Positions 1 through 10,625 of a stretch of 64,000 nt of DNA are shown here, one piece after another. The notes below the pieces were generated by a model. That model was not told the DNA's origin. It saw nothing but the letters and a program-made list of their open reading frames with translations, and searched no databases. Positions within the stretch are counted from its first letter, which is position 1, and each line of letters starts with the position of its first letter. The DNA is taken from contig JAKUDP010000001.1 of the NCBI GenBank assembly GCA_022570795.1, positions 2,108,001-2,172,000 on the forward strand. Reading direction: 5' to 3'. Made by a program: the position numbers and the translations under genes. This DNA is from Sphaerulina vaccinii (taxonomy: Eukaryota > Ascomycota > Dothideomycetes > Mycosphaerellales > Mycosphaerellaceae).

Positions 1-81
1 CATCTCCATGCAAACACCTCTACGGCCACACGCCACCTATCTCTACCCTATCAGAGCACGACGGTGAGACCAGCGATCAAC

Positions 82-2411
82 ATGCGGTCCCATCTGTTGC
101 GCTCGATACCGCGCTCGCCAGCGCTGGTCGCCCGCAATGGCACCCGAGCTGCGCGCACCTTTGCCACGACCTCGAAACGCCAGGCCGACGTGGAGCTCAC
201 AATCGATGGCAAGAAGGTCTCCGTACCACGTATGTACTGTACCAAAGCCTAGGGAGAGATATGGCAATGTCGTACTGACGCAGTGGAACAGCCGGGACAG
301 CACTCATTCAAGCATGCGAGAAAGCAGGCGCCACGATCCCCCGATACTGCTACCACGAGAAGCTTATGATCGCCGGAAACTGCAGAATGTGCCTCGTCGA
401 GGTCGAACGCGCCCCGAAGCCTGTAGCATCGTGTGCTTGGCCTGTGCAGCCTGGAATGGTGGTGAAGACAGACAGCCCGCTCGCACACAAGGCAAGAGAA
501 GGTGTGATGGAATTTCTTTTGGCAAATCATCCATTGGACTGCCCTATCTGTGACCAAGGTGGAGAATGTGACCTGCAAGATCAGAGCATGCGATATGGTG
601 CGGATAGAGGACGATTTCACGAGATGACTGGCAAGAGAGCAGTTGAGGACAAGAACATCGGCCCTCTGGTCAAGACATCTATGAACCGCTGCATCCACTG
701 CACACGTTGCGTCCGCTTCGCCAACGACGTTGCTGGTGCACCTGAACTCGGCTCAACTGGACGTGGAAACGACATTCAGATTGGAACATACCTGGAGACT
801 GCCCTCGATACCGAACTGTCAGGAAATGTCATCGATCTTTGCCCTGTTGGAGCTCTCACATCTAAGCCTTATGCATTCCGTGCTCGTCCTTGGGAGTTGG
901 CTCACACCGAGACGATTGATGTTATGGATGGCCTTGGAGCCAACATCCGTGCCGACGCCCGAGGTCTACAGGTTATGCGTATTCTCCCAAGACTCAACGA
1001 CGATGTGAACGAGGAGTGGATAGATGACCGAAGCCGTTTTGCCTGCGATGGTCTTAGCACACAGCGTCTTACAACACCATTGATCCGAAGAGACAACCAA
1101 TTCCAGCCTGCAACATGGGAGAATGTCTTGGTAGAGATTAAGGACAAGTTTGACGAGCTGCAGCCAAAGGGTGATGAAATCAAGTTCGTTGCTGGCGAAC
1201 TCGTGGAGACCGAGACTTTGGTCGCTGCTAAGGATCTTGCCAACAAACTGGGCTCAGAGAACCTGGCGCTCGACTTCCCTCAAGGTTCCGGTCCGCTAGC
1301 TCACGGTGTTGACATCAAGTCCAACTTCGCCTTCAACTCGAAAATTGTCGGCGTGGAGGAGGCCGATGTCATCCTTCTTGTAGGCACCAACCCCCGACAC
1401 GAAGCTGCTGTGCTCAACGCCAGGATACGCAAGCAATGGCTACGCTCTGATCTGGAGGTTGGAGTGGTCGGACCGGACTTTGAGTCAACATTCGAGTACG
1501 AAAACCTTGGAGCTAACGCAAAGGATCTCAAGAGTGCTCTTAGTGGATCTTTCGGTGACAAGCTAAAGAATGCAAAGAAGCCAATGATCATTGTAGGCTC
1601 TGCCGCTACCGAGCACAAGGATGCCAAATCTATCTACGAGACAGTCGGCTCCTACGTGGAGAAGAACAAGGCCAACTTCCAGACCCCAGAATGGAATGGC
1701 TACAACATTCTGCAGCGTGCTGCATCGCGTGCTGGTGCTTACGAGGTTGGCTTCGCAGTGCACAACCCAGAGACCGCAAACACAAAGGCGAAGGTGATGT
1801 GGTTACTAGGAGCAGATGAGCTCGAGTCTGTGGATATTCCTAAAGATGCTTTCGTCATCTATCAGGGACATCACGGAGATCGTGGCGCTGCACTTGCCGA
1901 CGTTGTCCTTCCAGGAGCTGCATACACCGAGAAGGGCGCCACATATGTGAACACTGAGGGACGAGTGCAGATGTCTCGTGCAGTCACATCAGTGTACGGC
2001 GCAGCACGCGACGACTGGAAGATCATCCGTGCTGTGTCGGAGGCACTTGGCAAGCCACTGCCATATGACAACGTTGAGGCCCTTCGCGATCGTATGGAGG
2101 AGATCTCTCCAGCTCTGCGAAGTTACGACATTGTTGAGCCAACGTCAAAGGAACTCCAGGCCCTCAGCAAGGTCCAGCTCGTCGAGCAGAACAAGGGTGC
2201 CACCGCATCTGGCGAGCCATTCAAGAAGGCTATTGAAAACTTCTACTTCACAAACACAATCACAAGATCATCGCCGACGATGGCGAGATGTTCTGCCGCC
2301 AAAGCAGCGAAAGACCCCCGGACAAACTTCATGGCTCCTGGAGCGTTAGACGGCACTGAGCCCACACCATATTACGGGCCTCCAGAGTTGGCCGCGGGTG
2401 CGAGTGCATAA
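82..2411 (+). CDS. NDUFS1: NADH:ubiquinone oxidoreductase 75/78-kDa subunit (complex I), mitochondrial
   Basis: This is the largest peripheral-arm subunit of respiratory complex I; it carries the N1b, N4 and N5 iron-sulfur clusters in the mitochondrial matrix. Two exons join across a 62-bp intron at 230-291 (gtatgt...aacag), giving about 755 residues, close to the family length. The Arg/Ser-rich start (MRSHLLRSIPRSPALV) looks like a mitochondrial presequence. Next come a 2Fe-2S ferredoxin domain with CRMCLVEVE and CPICDQGGECDLQDQ, the 4Fe-4S segment RCIHCTRCVRF, and a long molybdopterin-oxidoreductase-like domain. ATG 82 is chosen because it opens the presequence and lies in frame with the ferredoxin domain after splicing. 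No damage is seen. Confidence 0.95.
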
Positions 2412-3015
2412 ATGGGCTGTCGTAGAAGCGGCTGGGATTGTATATAGGCGCTCGAGGTGTTTATGATGAGAGAAGCATGTATGTATACCACTGAATACAG
2501 CTTTCCCTGTGTGATCACGCTATGAGTGCATCTTGGTACTGTTTCGCACCGTCGTAGTGGCGTTTGCCATGTGATTCTAGGCCAGGCAGTGGATCCATAT
2601 CGGTGACAGTGTGAGCTCTTCATCATCCGTGAGAAGGAATACGATGAACATGCACTTGGGTTCTGCAATGTGACATGTGATGTAGGCACTAGAGGGGTGA
2701 CCGCCGGAGCTACCTTACTAAGTAAAGGTGAACAAACCACCCGGTTCTTCCATGCCCCGCTGAGTCGTCGAAGCCCACGTGCCTCCTTCGTTGGTGGCTT
2801 TCACTCGCAAACAGCCGACATATAGCGATGCAATTTTTCTGTTCTGACGCTCTCTCCACGCACAGATCTACTTCGCGGACTCCACGGGACACAGGCACGA
2901 TTATCAATCCCGCCCAATCAACCAAAGGTAACGGTACTGCTGCGCTGCATACCATGACCAGGATTAGCAGTGGCCCGTTTCTCTGTTCAAACCACAACCG
3001 ACAGCCTCCTTCCCT
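2412..3015. other. Intergenic: NDUFS1 3' flank and cyclin promoter
   Basis: There is no convincing gene here. Short ORFs on both strands lack any family signature. The right half is the upstream region of the Pho80-type cyclin and contains a CACGTG E-box, listed separately. Confidence 0.6.
2776..2781. promoter_or_regulatory. CACGTG E-box upstream of the Pho80-type cyclin gene
   Basis: A palindromic CACGTG lies about 235 bp before the cyclin start. CACGTG is the established core site of Pho4/NUC-1 bHLH factors, which Pho80-Pho85 kinase controls. A feedback role is inference only; a six-base match also occurs by chance. Confidence 0.3.
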
Positions 3016-4206
3016 ATGTCCACCTTAAGCACCTTCACGAGTTCGCCTTCGCCTTCTCCTCGGAATCCGTTTCACACTCCAAACTACGCGACCTTGTCGG
3101 CGAACCGCCACTCACCGCGAGCTTCGTTTGCCAGCTCACCCCGGCGGCCCTTCAATGCGCCAAGCACAGCGACATCCCACCCTACGAAGCAGCAGCAGTA
3201 CCACCACCACCCCGACAGCGCGTCGCCCGTAGCTGGTGGAGCGTATGTCAGTACCGGAACGCAGTACAGTCCGGACGGTCTCCCACCGACGGCAGGGCGA
3301 AAGCTGGCTGCCGCAGTGGGGAAGCCTCCGGGCTCAGCGACGACGAGCAGCAGCAGCGGCGTGAGGAAGCGAAAAGAGGCTTCGTCGTTTCCCAGCTCGT
3401 CTCCGGACTTGATGAGCGGCACGGGCGCCTCGACCGGCGCGTCACACCGAGCACAACGAGAGCCAGACGAGCCCAATCCTCGATCAGATCCAGCCCGATC
3501 AGGATCAGGAAGCACAAGTGCAACTTCACCTGAGCTTAAGGAGGCACGGTCTACTCATGGCCATTCCGCAGCACCTAAGAAGTCGAGGGCGGAAGTCGGG
3601 CCATTTAAGATGATGCCGCTCAGATACGAGAAGGCCAGCACGAAAGACCTGGGGGTCTTGGTTGCGAATATGCTTATGGAACTCATCCGCATCAACGATC
3701 AGATTCCTCTGCGTGATGGCAGGTTGACCAGATTCCACTCTAGAGCGCCGCCTGGGATAAGTGTGTCAGACTACCTACAACGTCTAATTCAGCACGCAAC
3801 CTTGTCACCGCCCATACTACTAAGTATGGTGTATTACATTGACCGACTCTGTACCGAGTACCCAGCATTCACGATCAACAGCTTGACAGTGCACCGATTC
3901 CTGATCACAGCAGCTACAGTAGCTGCCAAAGGTCTCAGCGACTCCTTCTGGACGAATCCCACCTACGCGCGCATAGGAGGTATACCTGTATCCGAACTAG
4001 CGACATTGGAACTGGAGTTACTGCAACGGGTGGACTGGAAGATCGTACCAAAGCCGGAGACGCTGGAAGAGTACTACTCGAGCTTGGTGGAGAGGACGGA
4101 TGGCTTTGTGATGGAACATGTCAGCTCAGAATCAGATACCAGCAGCTTGCATGAAAGTGAGACAGAAAAGAAGGAGGACGAAGAAATGGGTGACGGAGAC
4201 ACATGA
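3016..4206 (+). CDS. Pho80-type (PCL family) cyclin
   Basis: This is a cyclin that would bind a Pho85-like cyclin-dependent kinase; family members include yeast Pho80 and Neurospora PREG, which repress the phosphate-starvation response. It is a single exon of 396 residues. The first ~190 residues are a Ser/Pro/Thr-rich, probably disordered leader. The cyclin box follows, with FHSRAPPGISVSDYLQRL, LLSMVYYIDRLC, FTINSLTVHRFLI, AATVAAKGLSDSFWTN and ELATLELELLQRVDWKI, the order typical of Pho80-like cyclins. The C-terminus is acidic. It could instead be another Pcl cyclin (glycogen, polarity). ATG 3016 is the first in frame. Confidence 0.85.
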   Translation: MSTLSTFTSSPSPSPRNPFHTPNYATLSANRHSPRASFASSPRRPFNAPSTATSHPTKQQQYHHHPDSASPVAGGAYVSTGTQYSPDGLPPTAGRKLAAAVGKPPGSATTSSSSGVRKRKEASSFPSSSPDLMSGTGASTGASHRAQREPDEPNPRSDPARSGSGSTSATSPELKEARSTHGHSAAPKKSRAEVGPFKMMPLRYEKASTKDLGVLVANMLMELIRINDQIPLRDGRLTRFHSRAPPGISVSDYLQRLIQHATLSPPILLSMVYYIDRLCTEYPAFTINSLTVHRFLITAATVAAKGLSDSFWTNPTYARIGGIPVSELATLELELLQRVDWKIVPKPETLEEYYSSLVERTDGFVMEHVSSESDTSSLHESETEKKEDEEMGDGDT

Positions 4207-4645
4207 AAAAGCTACGTGAGAATACGATCAGCATAGAAATGACCCTATGAAGACGACGCTAGCCAATGGACAATGCTCCATGTTAGTTGAGCGCCGACGA
4301 GGGCGAACAGCTCGCAAGAGCGGTATAGAGGAGAACAAGCTGGAGAGTGCTTTAGCCTTACCAGCTGAAAACATCCAATAACTTGTCAAAGTGCAAGCCA
4401 GATGCAATACAGCAGGAAGGCACAAAATGCATATGATGGAATGGCGTTGAATTGGTTGGGTATGATGAAATAGTGGTGATCTGGCCTCGTCTTTGAACAT
4501 GGCACTTTGAGCGTTTCAGCTGCATGAGCGATGGTCGTCATATACAGATGCTCTCGACGTACGCGTCGAGATTGTATTAAGTCATTATCTATTACCTTTG
4601 AGGTCCTGTGTGTCCATCTACCATACCGTGGCTCTACTATTAATC
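4207..4645. other. Intergenic between convergent genes
   Basis: These are the 3' flanks of the cyclin and of the minus-strand F-box-like gene. No coding or RNA feature was recognised. Confidence 0.6.
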
Positions 4646-5515
4646 TCAAACAGAGACCGTAGAGAGGCTTCTGCTACTCGAATACACATACCTGTTCACC
4701 CACGCTTCGCCGAAATGAAAGCCTAGAGCGGCCCAATCCTCTTCTCTGGGTTGCTTTTCTTCTTCTGGGTAGAAACATGGGCCCTGGAGATCCCATCGCC
4801 TCACCGACTGACACTCTTCCCCTTGTACTGACCATCTCGCTCTCACATGAATATTGCCGATGTATTGATCTGCAGTATCAAGTTTGGCGAGCGCTTTCGT
4901 CCACCGGAAGATCTCGACCACCGCAAGTGGATGTGTGGCTGGGGTATAGTAATCTTCGAAGGACACATCTAAGCTCAAAGTATTGAGAAAGAACGGCCCT
5001 TTCGTTGTAAAGGCTGCAGCACCGTCGTTGTGTAAGCATGTAGGTCCTTGGTGTAGGAAGCGTGATAGGAAGTTCAAGAGGGTTTTGAAGGCGTGTCCTG
5101 GCTGAACTCCTGTATCGGTGGTCCGAAAGGCTTCTGTGCTTAGGATCTTAAGATTACAGTGGAGATCTAGTGATGAGTTGGGCCGGAGCGCGAGGTTCTG
5201 GAGTGTCCATTTGGGCGTGTAAACATAGCCTGAAGCGAGTATGTCGATTTCGAAGCGTATCTGGTTGGTCTTTTGAAGCTGTGCTGCGAGCTCTTGAGCT
5301 TCGGCGCGAACCTGCTGGTTCACGGTGAGCAAGTTGAGGTATTGCCAACTGGAGCTCTCAGACCATAGGTAGAATTGGCCATCTCCAGGAGGTGAGATCG
5401 TTCTACATGTTCGTGTAGGTGGAGGCGAGCGGATGGTCATTGCTTCTAGCATGATGAGATCACGGAGTTCTCGTGGCAATCGTAGCAGAGGGCTAGACAC
5501 AGCTGTCGAAGCCAT
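4646..5515 (-). CDS. F-box/2EXR-like hypothetical protein
   Basis: A single-exon gene of 289 residues. Starting at ATG 5515 puts the F-box-like motif LLRLPRELRDLIMLEAM near the N-terminus, the arrangement seen in the large Dothideomycete family of F-box/2EXR proteins; the frame is open further upstream but that part reads like 5' flank. The remaining sequence (YLNLLTVNQQVRAEAQEL, IRFEIDILASGYVYTPKW) matches the usual 'old friends' layout in which an F-box is followed by a repeated NQQVRAEA-type helix. A role as an SCF ubiquitin-ligase adaptor is possible from the motif, but no substrate domain is recognisable. Many paralogues of this type are dispensable. Confidence 0.65.
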   Translation of the reverse strand: MASTAVSSPLLRLPRELRDLIMLEAMTIRSPPPTRTCRTISPPGDGQFYLWSESSSWQYLNLLTVNQQVRAEAQELAAQLQKTNQIRFEIDILASGYVYTPKWTLQNLALRPNSSLDLHCNLKILSTEAFRTTDTGVQPGHAFKTLLNFLSRFLHQGPTCLHNDGAAAFTTKGPFFLNTLSLDVSFEDYYTPATHPLAVVEIFRWTKALAKLDTADQYIGNIHVRARWSVQGEECQSVRRWDLQGPCFYPEEEKQPREEDWAALGFHFGEAWVNRYVYSSSRSLSTVSV

Positions 5516-5916
5516 GGTCGTCTTGAACTCGTTGAAGATATGTCTTTGACAATTCGCGCTTGATGCTGTTATGATTTCGGTATAGATTCTGATCGCGTCC
5601 TCTATGCTGTTTGAGTTGAAGTAAGCGCAGAGATGCAAAGTCAGAGAAGAAGACACGAGAAGGGGACAACGCAGCAGAACGATGGAATGCAGGTTCATTC
5701 CAAGGCGGTCAAGAGAGCAGATCAAGCGAGAGTTTCATGTCTAAGAAAGGAACATGTCGTACGACGATAACAACAAACCGAGGAGAAGTCTCCGGACGCA
5801 TATGCAAACCAGGCACTGGCGTCACGCTAACCTTAAATGAATGCTCAGTAAGCTATCGATGTGAACTTCAACTACTACAACGTCGATCACAAGAAAGTCG
5901 ACCTCGTACAGCGAAC
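5516..5916. promoter_or_regulatory. Shared upstream region of divergent F-box-like and EMC7 genes
   Basis: About 400 bp lies between two divergent starts and should hold both promoters. No specific element was recognised. Confidence 0.45.
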
Positions 5917-6661
5917 ATGGCCTCAATACGCAAAACCCTTCTCCTAGCCTACGCAGCGCTAGCCACAGCAGCCCGCCTGACAGTCTCAATCCCACCCTCC
6001 CAAATCCTCCCAAATCCCTCCACTCTACCATCATCAAGCCACGCCATTCTACTCGGACCACCAGGCACTCGCTACGATGCACCTCTCCGTAAAGACAACA
6101 CTTTCCTCTTCCCAGATCTCCAGGACGCCAGCTATCTCCTAACGATCCACTCACACAACTACTTCTTCCCACCACTACGAGTCGACGTTGCACCATCAGA
6201 AAGCGGGAAGAACATCAGCGTGGGCGACTTTCCGAGGAAATGAATGGGATCATAAAGGTCACTTTTACGGGACAGGGAAAGATGAATTGACGATCAGTGT
6301 TAAAGCCGGGGCGGAGAAACAATTCTATCAGGAACGAGGAGGATTCAATATTTTGAGCTTCTTGAAGAGTCCGATGATTCTTATGGGATTGGCTTCTGTG
6401 GTTCTGATCTTTGGAATGCCGTATTTGATGGATAATATGGATGCTGAGACTAAGGAGGAGTTTGAAGGTAAGTGATATGAGTTTGGGGTTGTGTTGCGGT
6501 TCTTGCTAACAACGGGTTTTGAAACAGAGATGAGCAAGAAGAGTCCTCTGACTGGCAGTTCTGGAGCGGCGGCACAGATGCAGAACTTCGATTTGGCTGG
6601 ATTGTTGGCTGGGACGTCGAAGTCGTCAGAAGGTGGACAAGGTGGTGGAAAGAAGAAGTAG
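5917..6661 (+). CDS. EMC7: ER membrane protein complex subunit 7, with an apparent frameshift
   Basis: EMC7 is a single-pass ER protein of the EMC membrane insertase. The reading frame starts at ATG 5917 with a signal peptide (TLLLAYAALATAARL), then a beta-sandwich domain (AILLGPPGTRYDAPLRKDN, NYFFPPLRVDV), WATFRGNEWDHKG, a membrane segment (PMILMGLASVVLIFGMPYLM) and a Lys-rich tail after an intron at 6468-6527. The frame breaks near 6218-6224: the upstream frame runs to TGA at 6241-6243, while the conserved WATFRGNEW and all downstream sequence lie in the next frame. Summed exon length (551+134 bp) is one base over a multiple of three, confirming a single indel. Either the assembly carries an error or the allele is broken. 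Confidence 0.8.
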
Positions 6662-6966
6662 TTATGGTGCCAAATCGAAACGCAGATATCTACCTTCGAA
6701 CTCTGCAAGCATATCCCCAATGTCCCATCTGTCAGCTGAATCCCGGGGTGGCCTTGAGCTGGGTGAGTGATCGCGCCACCTTGACCTTCTGCTTCACACA
6801 TCTGCGGTGAGGACTTCGTGGCATATGATACATTTCCATCATTCATGGAGTCTATGAGCATTACAGCATGCTACTCCTCTCGGAAGCCCGCCCTCTAACG
6901 TTGCATTTCTGCGCTTTCTGGGGTTCTGGCACCGACGGCGACGTCTGAAGCAAAGGACATCCTCTC
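6662..6966. other. Intergenic between convergent EMC7 and PRE5
   Basis: This is a 3'-flank region of about 305 bp. Nothing was recognised in it. Confidence 0.6.
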
Positions 6967-7831
6967 CTACGAATCCACCTCCATGCCTTCAGCACTTTCA
7001 CCCTCTGGCTTGTTCTCAAAGGTCGTCTCTAACCAGCTTGCAATCTCCTGTCCCTCGTACAGCTTGAACTTCTCGTCCACGCCACTGACTCCTAAGCTGG
7101 TGTTGTCGATGGTCAACTCCTTGTCCTGGCTCAAGCTGTCCTTGAGCGCCCGCAGTGCGTGCTTGATCAACTCTTCCCGGCTCGAACCCTCAAATTCATC
7201 CAGATTGCGCTCCAGATATGTTCTCGCCATCTGCGATCGTGCTCCAATGCCACATGCTACCATCTCCTGCGTCACACCACTTGGCTGGAACTCGAAGAGA
7301 TGTGGGCCCTTAGCGTCCACGCCTGCGATGAGCAGACCTACGCCATAAGGTCGCTTGCCGTAGTGCTGTGTGTTCGTCTGCGCGCGGTCTCCGATGCGTG
7401 ATGTGATCTCTGACAGAGCAATAGGTCGGTCGTAGGTCAGTCGTGAGGCGAGGGACTGCTGTTTCATGAAGTTGGAAAGGACGCGGGCATCGGAGGCGAG
7501 GCCAGCCAGAGCGATGCCATAGTGCGTGTCGATTTCGATGATCTTGCGCTGGTACGATGAGAGCTCTTCGGCATTGCGCTGGAGATTCTGTTAGTGGACA
7601 TTCGTGATGCTAGCCGTTTGCTATGATACCTTCAGTGCTGCGAGAACAGCGTGTGTCTTGCTGACGATACCAACGACGACTGAACCCTGCTTGACAGCTT
7701 CTTGTGCATACTCGACCTGGAAGATACGGCCTTGCGGTGAGCTGGATCATGCATTAGTTGCTCGTCCCACTCGTCTCCACGGGTGGCACTTACAAGGTCA
7801 CCGAGTCGTTGTCGTAGTTGTTTCTGAACAT
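6967..7831 (-). CDS. PRE5: 20S proteasome subunit alpha type-1 (alpha 6)
   Basis: This is an alpha-ring subunit of the 20S proteasome, structural rather than catalytic. Three exons read on the minus strand: 7794-7831, 7630-7741 and 6967-7587, with introns of 52 and 42 bp, giving 256 residues, the family length. The start MFRNNYDNDSVTFSPQGR followed by IFQVEYA is the alpha-subunit signature, unmistakable for the PSMA1/Pre5 branch. Conserved downstream blocks are GIALAGLASDARVLSNFM, YGKRPYGVGLLIAG and GARSQMARTYLERN, and the acidic tail (EGMEVDS) is also typical. The tiny first exon is 38 bp. No defects. Confidence 0.94.
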
Positions 7832-8163
7832 TGTGGCGGTATTGAAGAGATTCTGTCAACTGTGAGAGAAGCGTAGATGGGAGGAGTTGTTGTTATTGAA
7901 GAGTGTTTGATGTTCGATGAAGCTCCAGGCACCTCGCGAGTTCGCGTCAAGCTCGATGGATACGGCGCTAGCGATTGAGCCTCATTCGATCATCATGCCC
8001 ACGAGGCAGCTTCCACTGCTCTGACGACCACCTGCACTTGCACCACCAAACCTCATACCACGACCATACTACTGCCATACAGTGTCAATACCCCCGCGAC
8101 ACCAAAGACATTGGGTCTACAGCCAAAGAACGCTTCCTTCAACCTCCGCCCACCTCCGCAGCC
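7832..8163. promoter_or_regulatory. Shared upstream region of divergent PRE5 and VPS55
   Basis: About 330 bp separates the two starts. No proteasome-associated control element was identified by eye. Confidence 0.4.
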
Positions 8164-8666
8164 ATGCCTATGGCAGGTCTCAAGACCATCATTGTGCTCT
8201 CCTTCGTACGCTGCAGCCAGAAGCAACAAGCCGTATAGAGTACTGACCGCAAGGCAGATTTTGGCCATCGGTTTCCTCCTCGTGATCCTCTCATCGGCAC
8301 TCTTCGAGTCCTACCTCACACTGCTGGTTGTCGCAACCTATGTGATCGCACCTCTACCGAACTGGATATGCGGGAAGGCACAGGCACACGATGATTTTAT
8401 GGACAATGGAAGCAGCAGTATTGTTGAGCTAGGGAGATTCTTGACTGGATTCCTGGTGGTGATGGGGATTGGTAAGGACATATTCACGCCTACATATCGC
8501 CCGGAGACAGACTCACTAACACGATGTTTCAGCACTACCAATAGTCCTTGCGCATTGTGACCAGATCAAGATTCCTGCCATGATCATGAGCATCATTGGC
8601 GGCCTGCTCATCTATGGCACCATTATATCATTTGGTTTGTTCTTCCGAGAGCAGGAGGAGTTTTAG
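8164..8666 (+). CDS. VPS55: Vacuolar protein sorting protein Vps55 (LEPROT family)
   Basis: A small four-helix endosomal membrane protein that acts with Vps68 in transport from endosome to vacuole. Three exons (8164-8205, 8258-8471, 8533-8666) encode 129 residues; introns are 52 and 61 bp. The hydrophobic segments read MAGLKTIIVLSF, ILAIGFLLVILSSALF, YLTLLVVATYVIAPLPNW, FLTGFLVVMGI, ALPIVLAHCDQIKIPAM and IIGGLLIYGTIISFGLFF, and the Pro-Asn-Trp and His-Cys positions are typical of the family. The protein ends with FFREQEEF. The start is the first ATG that gives the hydrophobic N-terminus. Confidence 0.9.
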
Positions 8667-9150
8667 CGGACGATATGTCTGATGCAACCCGCAGCTCTTA
8701 CAACGCAGAACGCGCAAGCAAACGAAGAGTTGATCTGATCAAAAGCTTCCACAACTCTCCCTTTCTATCGACAAACGATACTACTGCTACTAGGACATAC
8801 AGGTACACGGCCTATGTTGTCAGCAATCCGAGAACTATCGGGCAGCCTTACCATGACTCCATTTGCTTCCGTAGCCAGGTGTGGAAAGGCAGTTTCCCTA
8901 CTGTGGACCGTCTTGGGATTTCGCAAGACACCAGCTCCTTCCTTTCTGGGCGCCCCCTCGTTGGTTCACGACCCATGCTCGACATGGATACCGTTATTGT
9001 GTTTTGTTGTCACAGGGATGTCTGCAAAGTATTTAGGACACGGATACTCGGACACGCGATGTTCCATCTCGCACGGTCTTCAGGTTCGACACTCTGGCCT
9101 TTATGCAAGCATCGACCTGACACTACTCTCACTGTTGAAGCATCACAAAC
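8667..9150. other. Intergenic before a hypothetical gene
   Basis: Two overlapping plus-strand ORFs (about 8675-9154 and 8814-9203) cross this stretch, but neither has a recognisable domain; they are probably 5' untranslated sequence of the next gene. Confidence 0.5.
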
Positions 9151-10164
9151 ATGACCAGTCCGCGCGAACTGAGCCCGATTCCGGAGCTCCTGCTCGAATA
9201 TGATGACTGCGAGCAGAGTGAAGTCTCCATCGACAGAACACCCGGTAGCCCGGAGGACGAAGGCTATGCCTCCGAATCACAACGCCTAGGTGTGGATCAA
9301 ATGCTCAACGGACTTGCGGAGATGTCGCGTCGACTCAGTCTGGCTCCTTCAGAAGTCATCAGTATCGACGAAGCATTACATATGCCATCTCCACTGAATA
9401 CTAGCGGTCCAGCTCCTTCCCGATTCGATCGCGATGATATCGCTGGAGGCTTAGAATCATTCTGGACTACCGTGCGACAAGAAATGTCGAAGTTAAGAAA
9501 AGAGTGCAATGAAGCGCACGCAGACTCCGCAATACTGGCCGAAGAGGTCACCTGCAAAGCTAAGGAAGTCGTGGAGAGAGACGCGACAATTACCAAGCTG
9601 AAGTCGGACTTGTCAGCAGAGCGCAAAGCAGGCAAACAGCTGCAAGAAGCGATGGAGGATCTCCTGGCGTGGGTTGACACGAATCGCAAGATTATGGAAA
9701 TGGCCACTCAACGATCCGGCACTCCTCCACTACCAGTAGCATCCGAAAGCCAAAGAAGAGCGCATCGTCTGCTTGAGAGAGTGGACAACATTCCGACCTA
9801 CGGCGTCGCTTTTCGGAAGAGACCATCGAACGAGGTCATAGTGTGGAGCGTTCAAGTTGTCGAAGCATATGATCACACGGGCATGCCAGTATACTACCAT
9901 GGAAGTCAGCTGCCGAGAACGCTGAAGTCATACATTAAGTTCTTGCAGTTTTGGTCTTGTGATTTGCCGTTCTCTGGTTCAGGCGCTCTCTGTCTGTGGT
10001 GCATAGAACGGGGCTTCAAGAGTTCGTGGCATAAGGGATTCGAAGGACTTCGCCCGTGCAGAGAGTGTGCGGTTCGAGGCAGGCATTGCTTTTCGATTGT
10101 GTCTGGTGTAGTGCGCTGTTTGCCTATCAAGAACATTTCGGGTTTCTTGAAGAGTGGGACATGA
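9151..10164 (+). CDS. Hypothetical protein with central coiled coil and Cys-rich C-terminus
   Basis: This 337-residue single-exon protein is not recognised. Residues 1-100 are acidic and Ser-rich. Residues ~105-175 have heptad spacing with alternating Glu/Lys and hydrophobics (ECNEAHADSAILAEEV, ITKLKSDLSAERKAGKQLQ) and should form a coiled coil. The last ~75 residues hold paired cysteines (ALCLWCIERGF, LRPCRECAVRGRHC, GVVRC) that could bind zinc, a pattern common in fungal proteins of unknown function. It may be a nuclear or DNA-associated protein, but that is speculation. The ATG at 9151 begins the acidic leader (MTSPRELSPIPE). Confidence 0.6.
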   Translation: MTSPRELSPIPELLLEYDDCEQSEVSIDRTPGSPEDEGYASESQRLGVDQMLNGLAEMSRRLSLAPSEVISIDEALHMPSPLNTSGPAPSRFDRDDIAGGLESFWTTVRQEMSKLRKECNEAHADSAILAEEVTCKAKEVVERDATITKLKSDLSAERKAGKQLQEAMEDLLAWVDTNRKIMEMATQRSGTPPLPVASESQRRAHRLLERVDNIPTYGVAFRKRPSNEVIVWSVQVVEAYDHTGMPVYYHGSQLPRTLKSYIKFLQFWSCDLPFSGSGALCLWCIERGFKSSWHKGFEGLRPCRECAVRGRHCFSIVSGVVRCLPIKNISGFLKSGT

Positions 10165-10625
10165 GATCTCTTCTGGGCGTCGATTCAACTTGTTACTGGG
10201 CACTAGAGTGCCAGTGACATTCTGCCAGCAGCGAACTACGCCTTAGCATGCACGGCTCATATTGAGCCTCGAGCTTTTGTTCCACGGTTCCTGCTGTTCT
10301 ACCATACTACAAGTACATGTATCATATTTGTACAATCCCACCTTTCACAACGACTTGCTCTACTTACACTTGGACAATGTTGTCCTACACAGCTTGAGAG
10401 CAGCACCCACACCAGCTGTGGCCCTGCGTCATAGCCGCATGCAATGCAATGCGACCCAAGACATTATGCCCCATTCCACCTCACTGGCTCTGACCAAGAC
10501 AACACCACATCTTATGACGTAGAAAAGCAGCAGAACACCCAGCCTTGCTGCTGGGCAGTATGATATAGGTATGGTATAGTGTGTCTGTTCTCCCCCGTCC
10601 CAGCATACCCCAGTCAGTCAACAAA
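10165..10625. other. Intergenic
   Basis: About 460 bp of upstream sequence for the next gene; the last stretch is pyrimidine-rich (10580-10600). No gene was recognised. Confidence 0.55.

Noticed and set aside
8675..9203. Two overlapping plus-strand frames before the 9151 gene
   Set aside because: Neither has a domain; they overlap each other in different frames and are more likely leader sequence.
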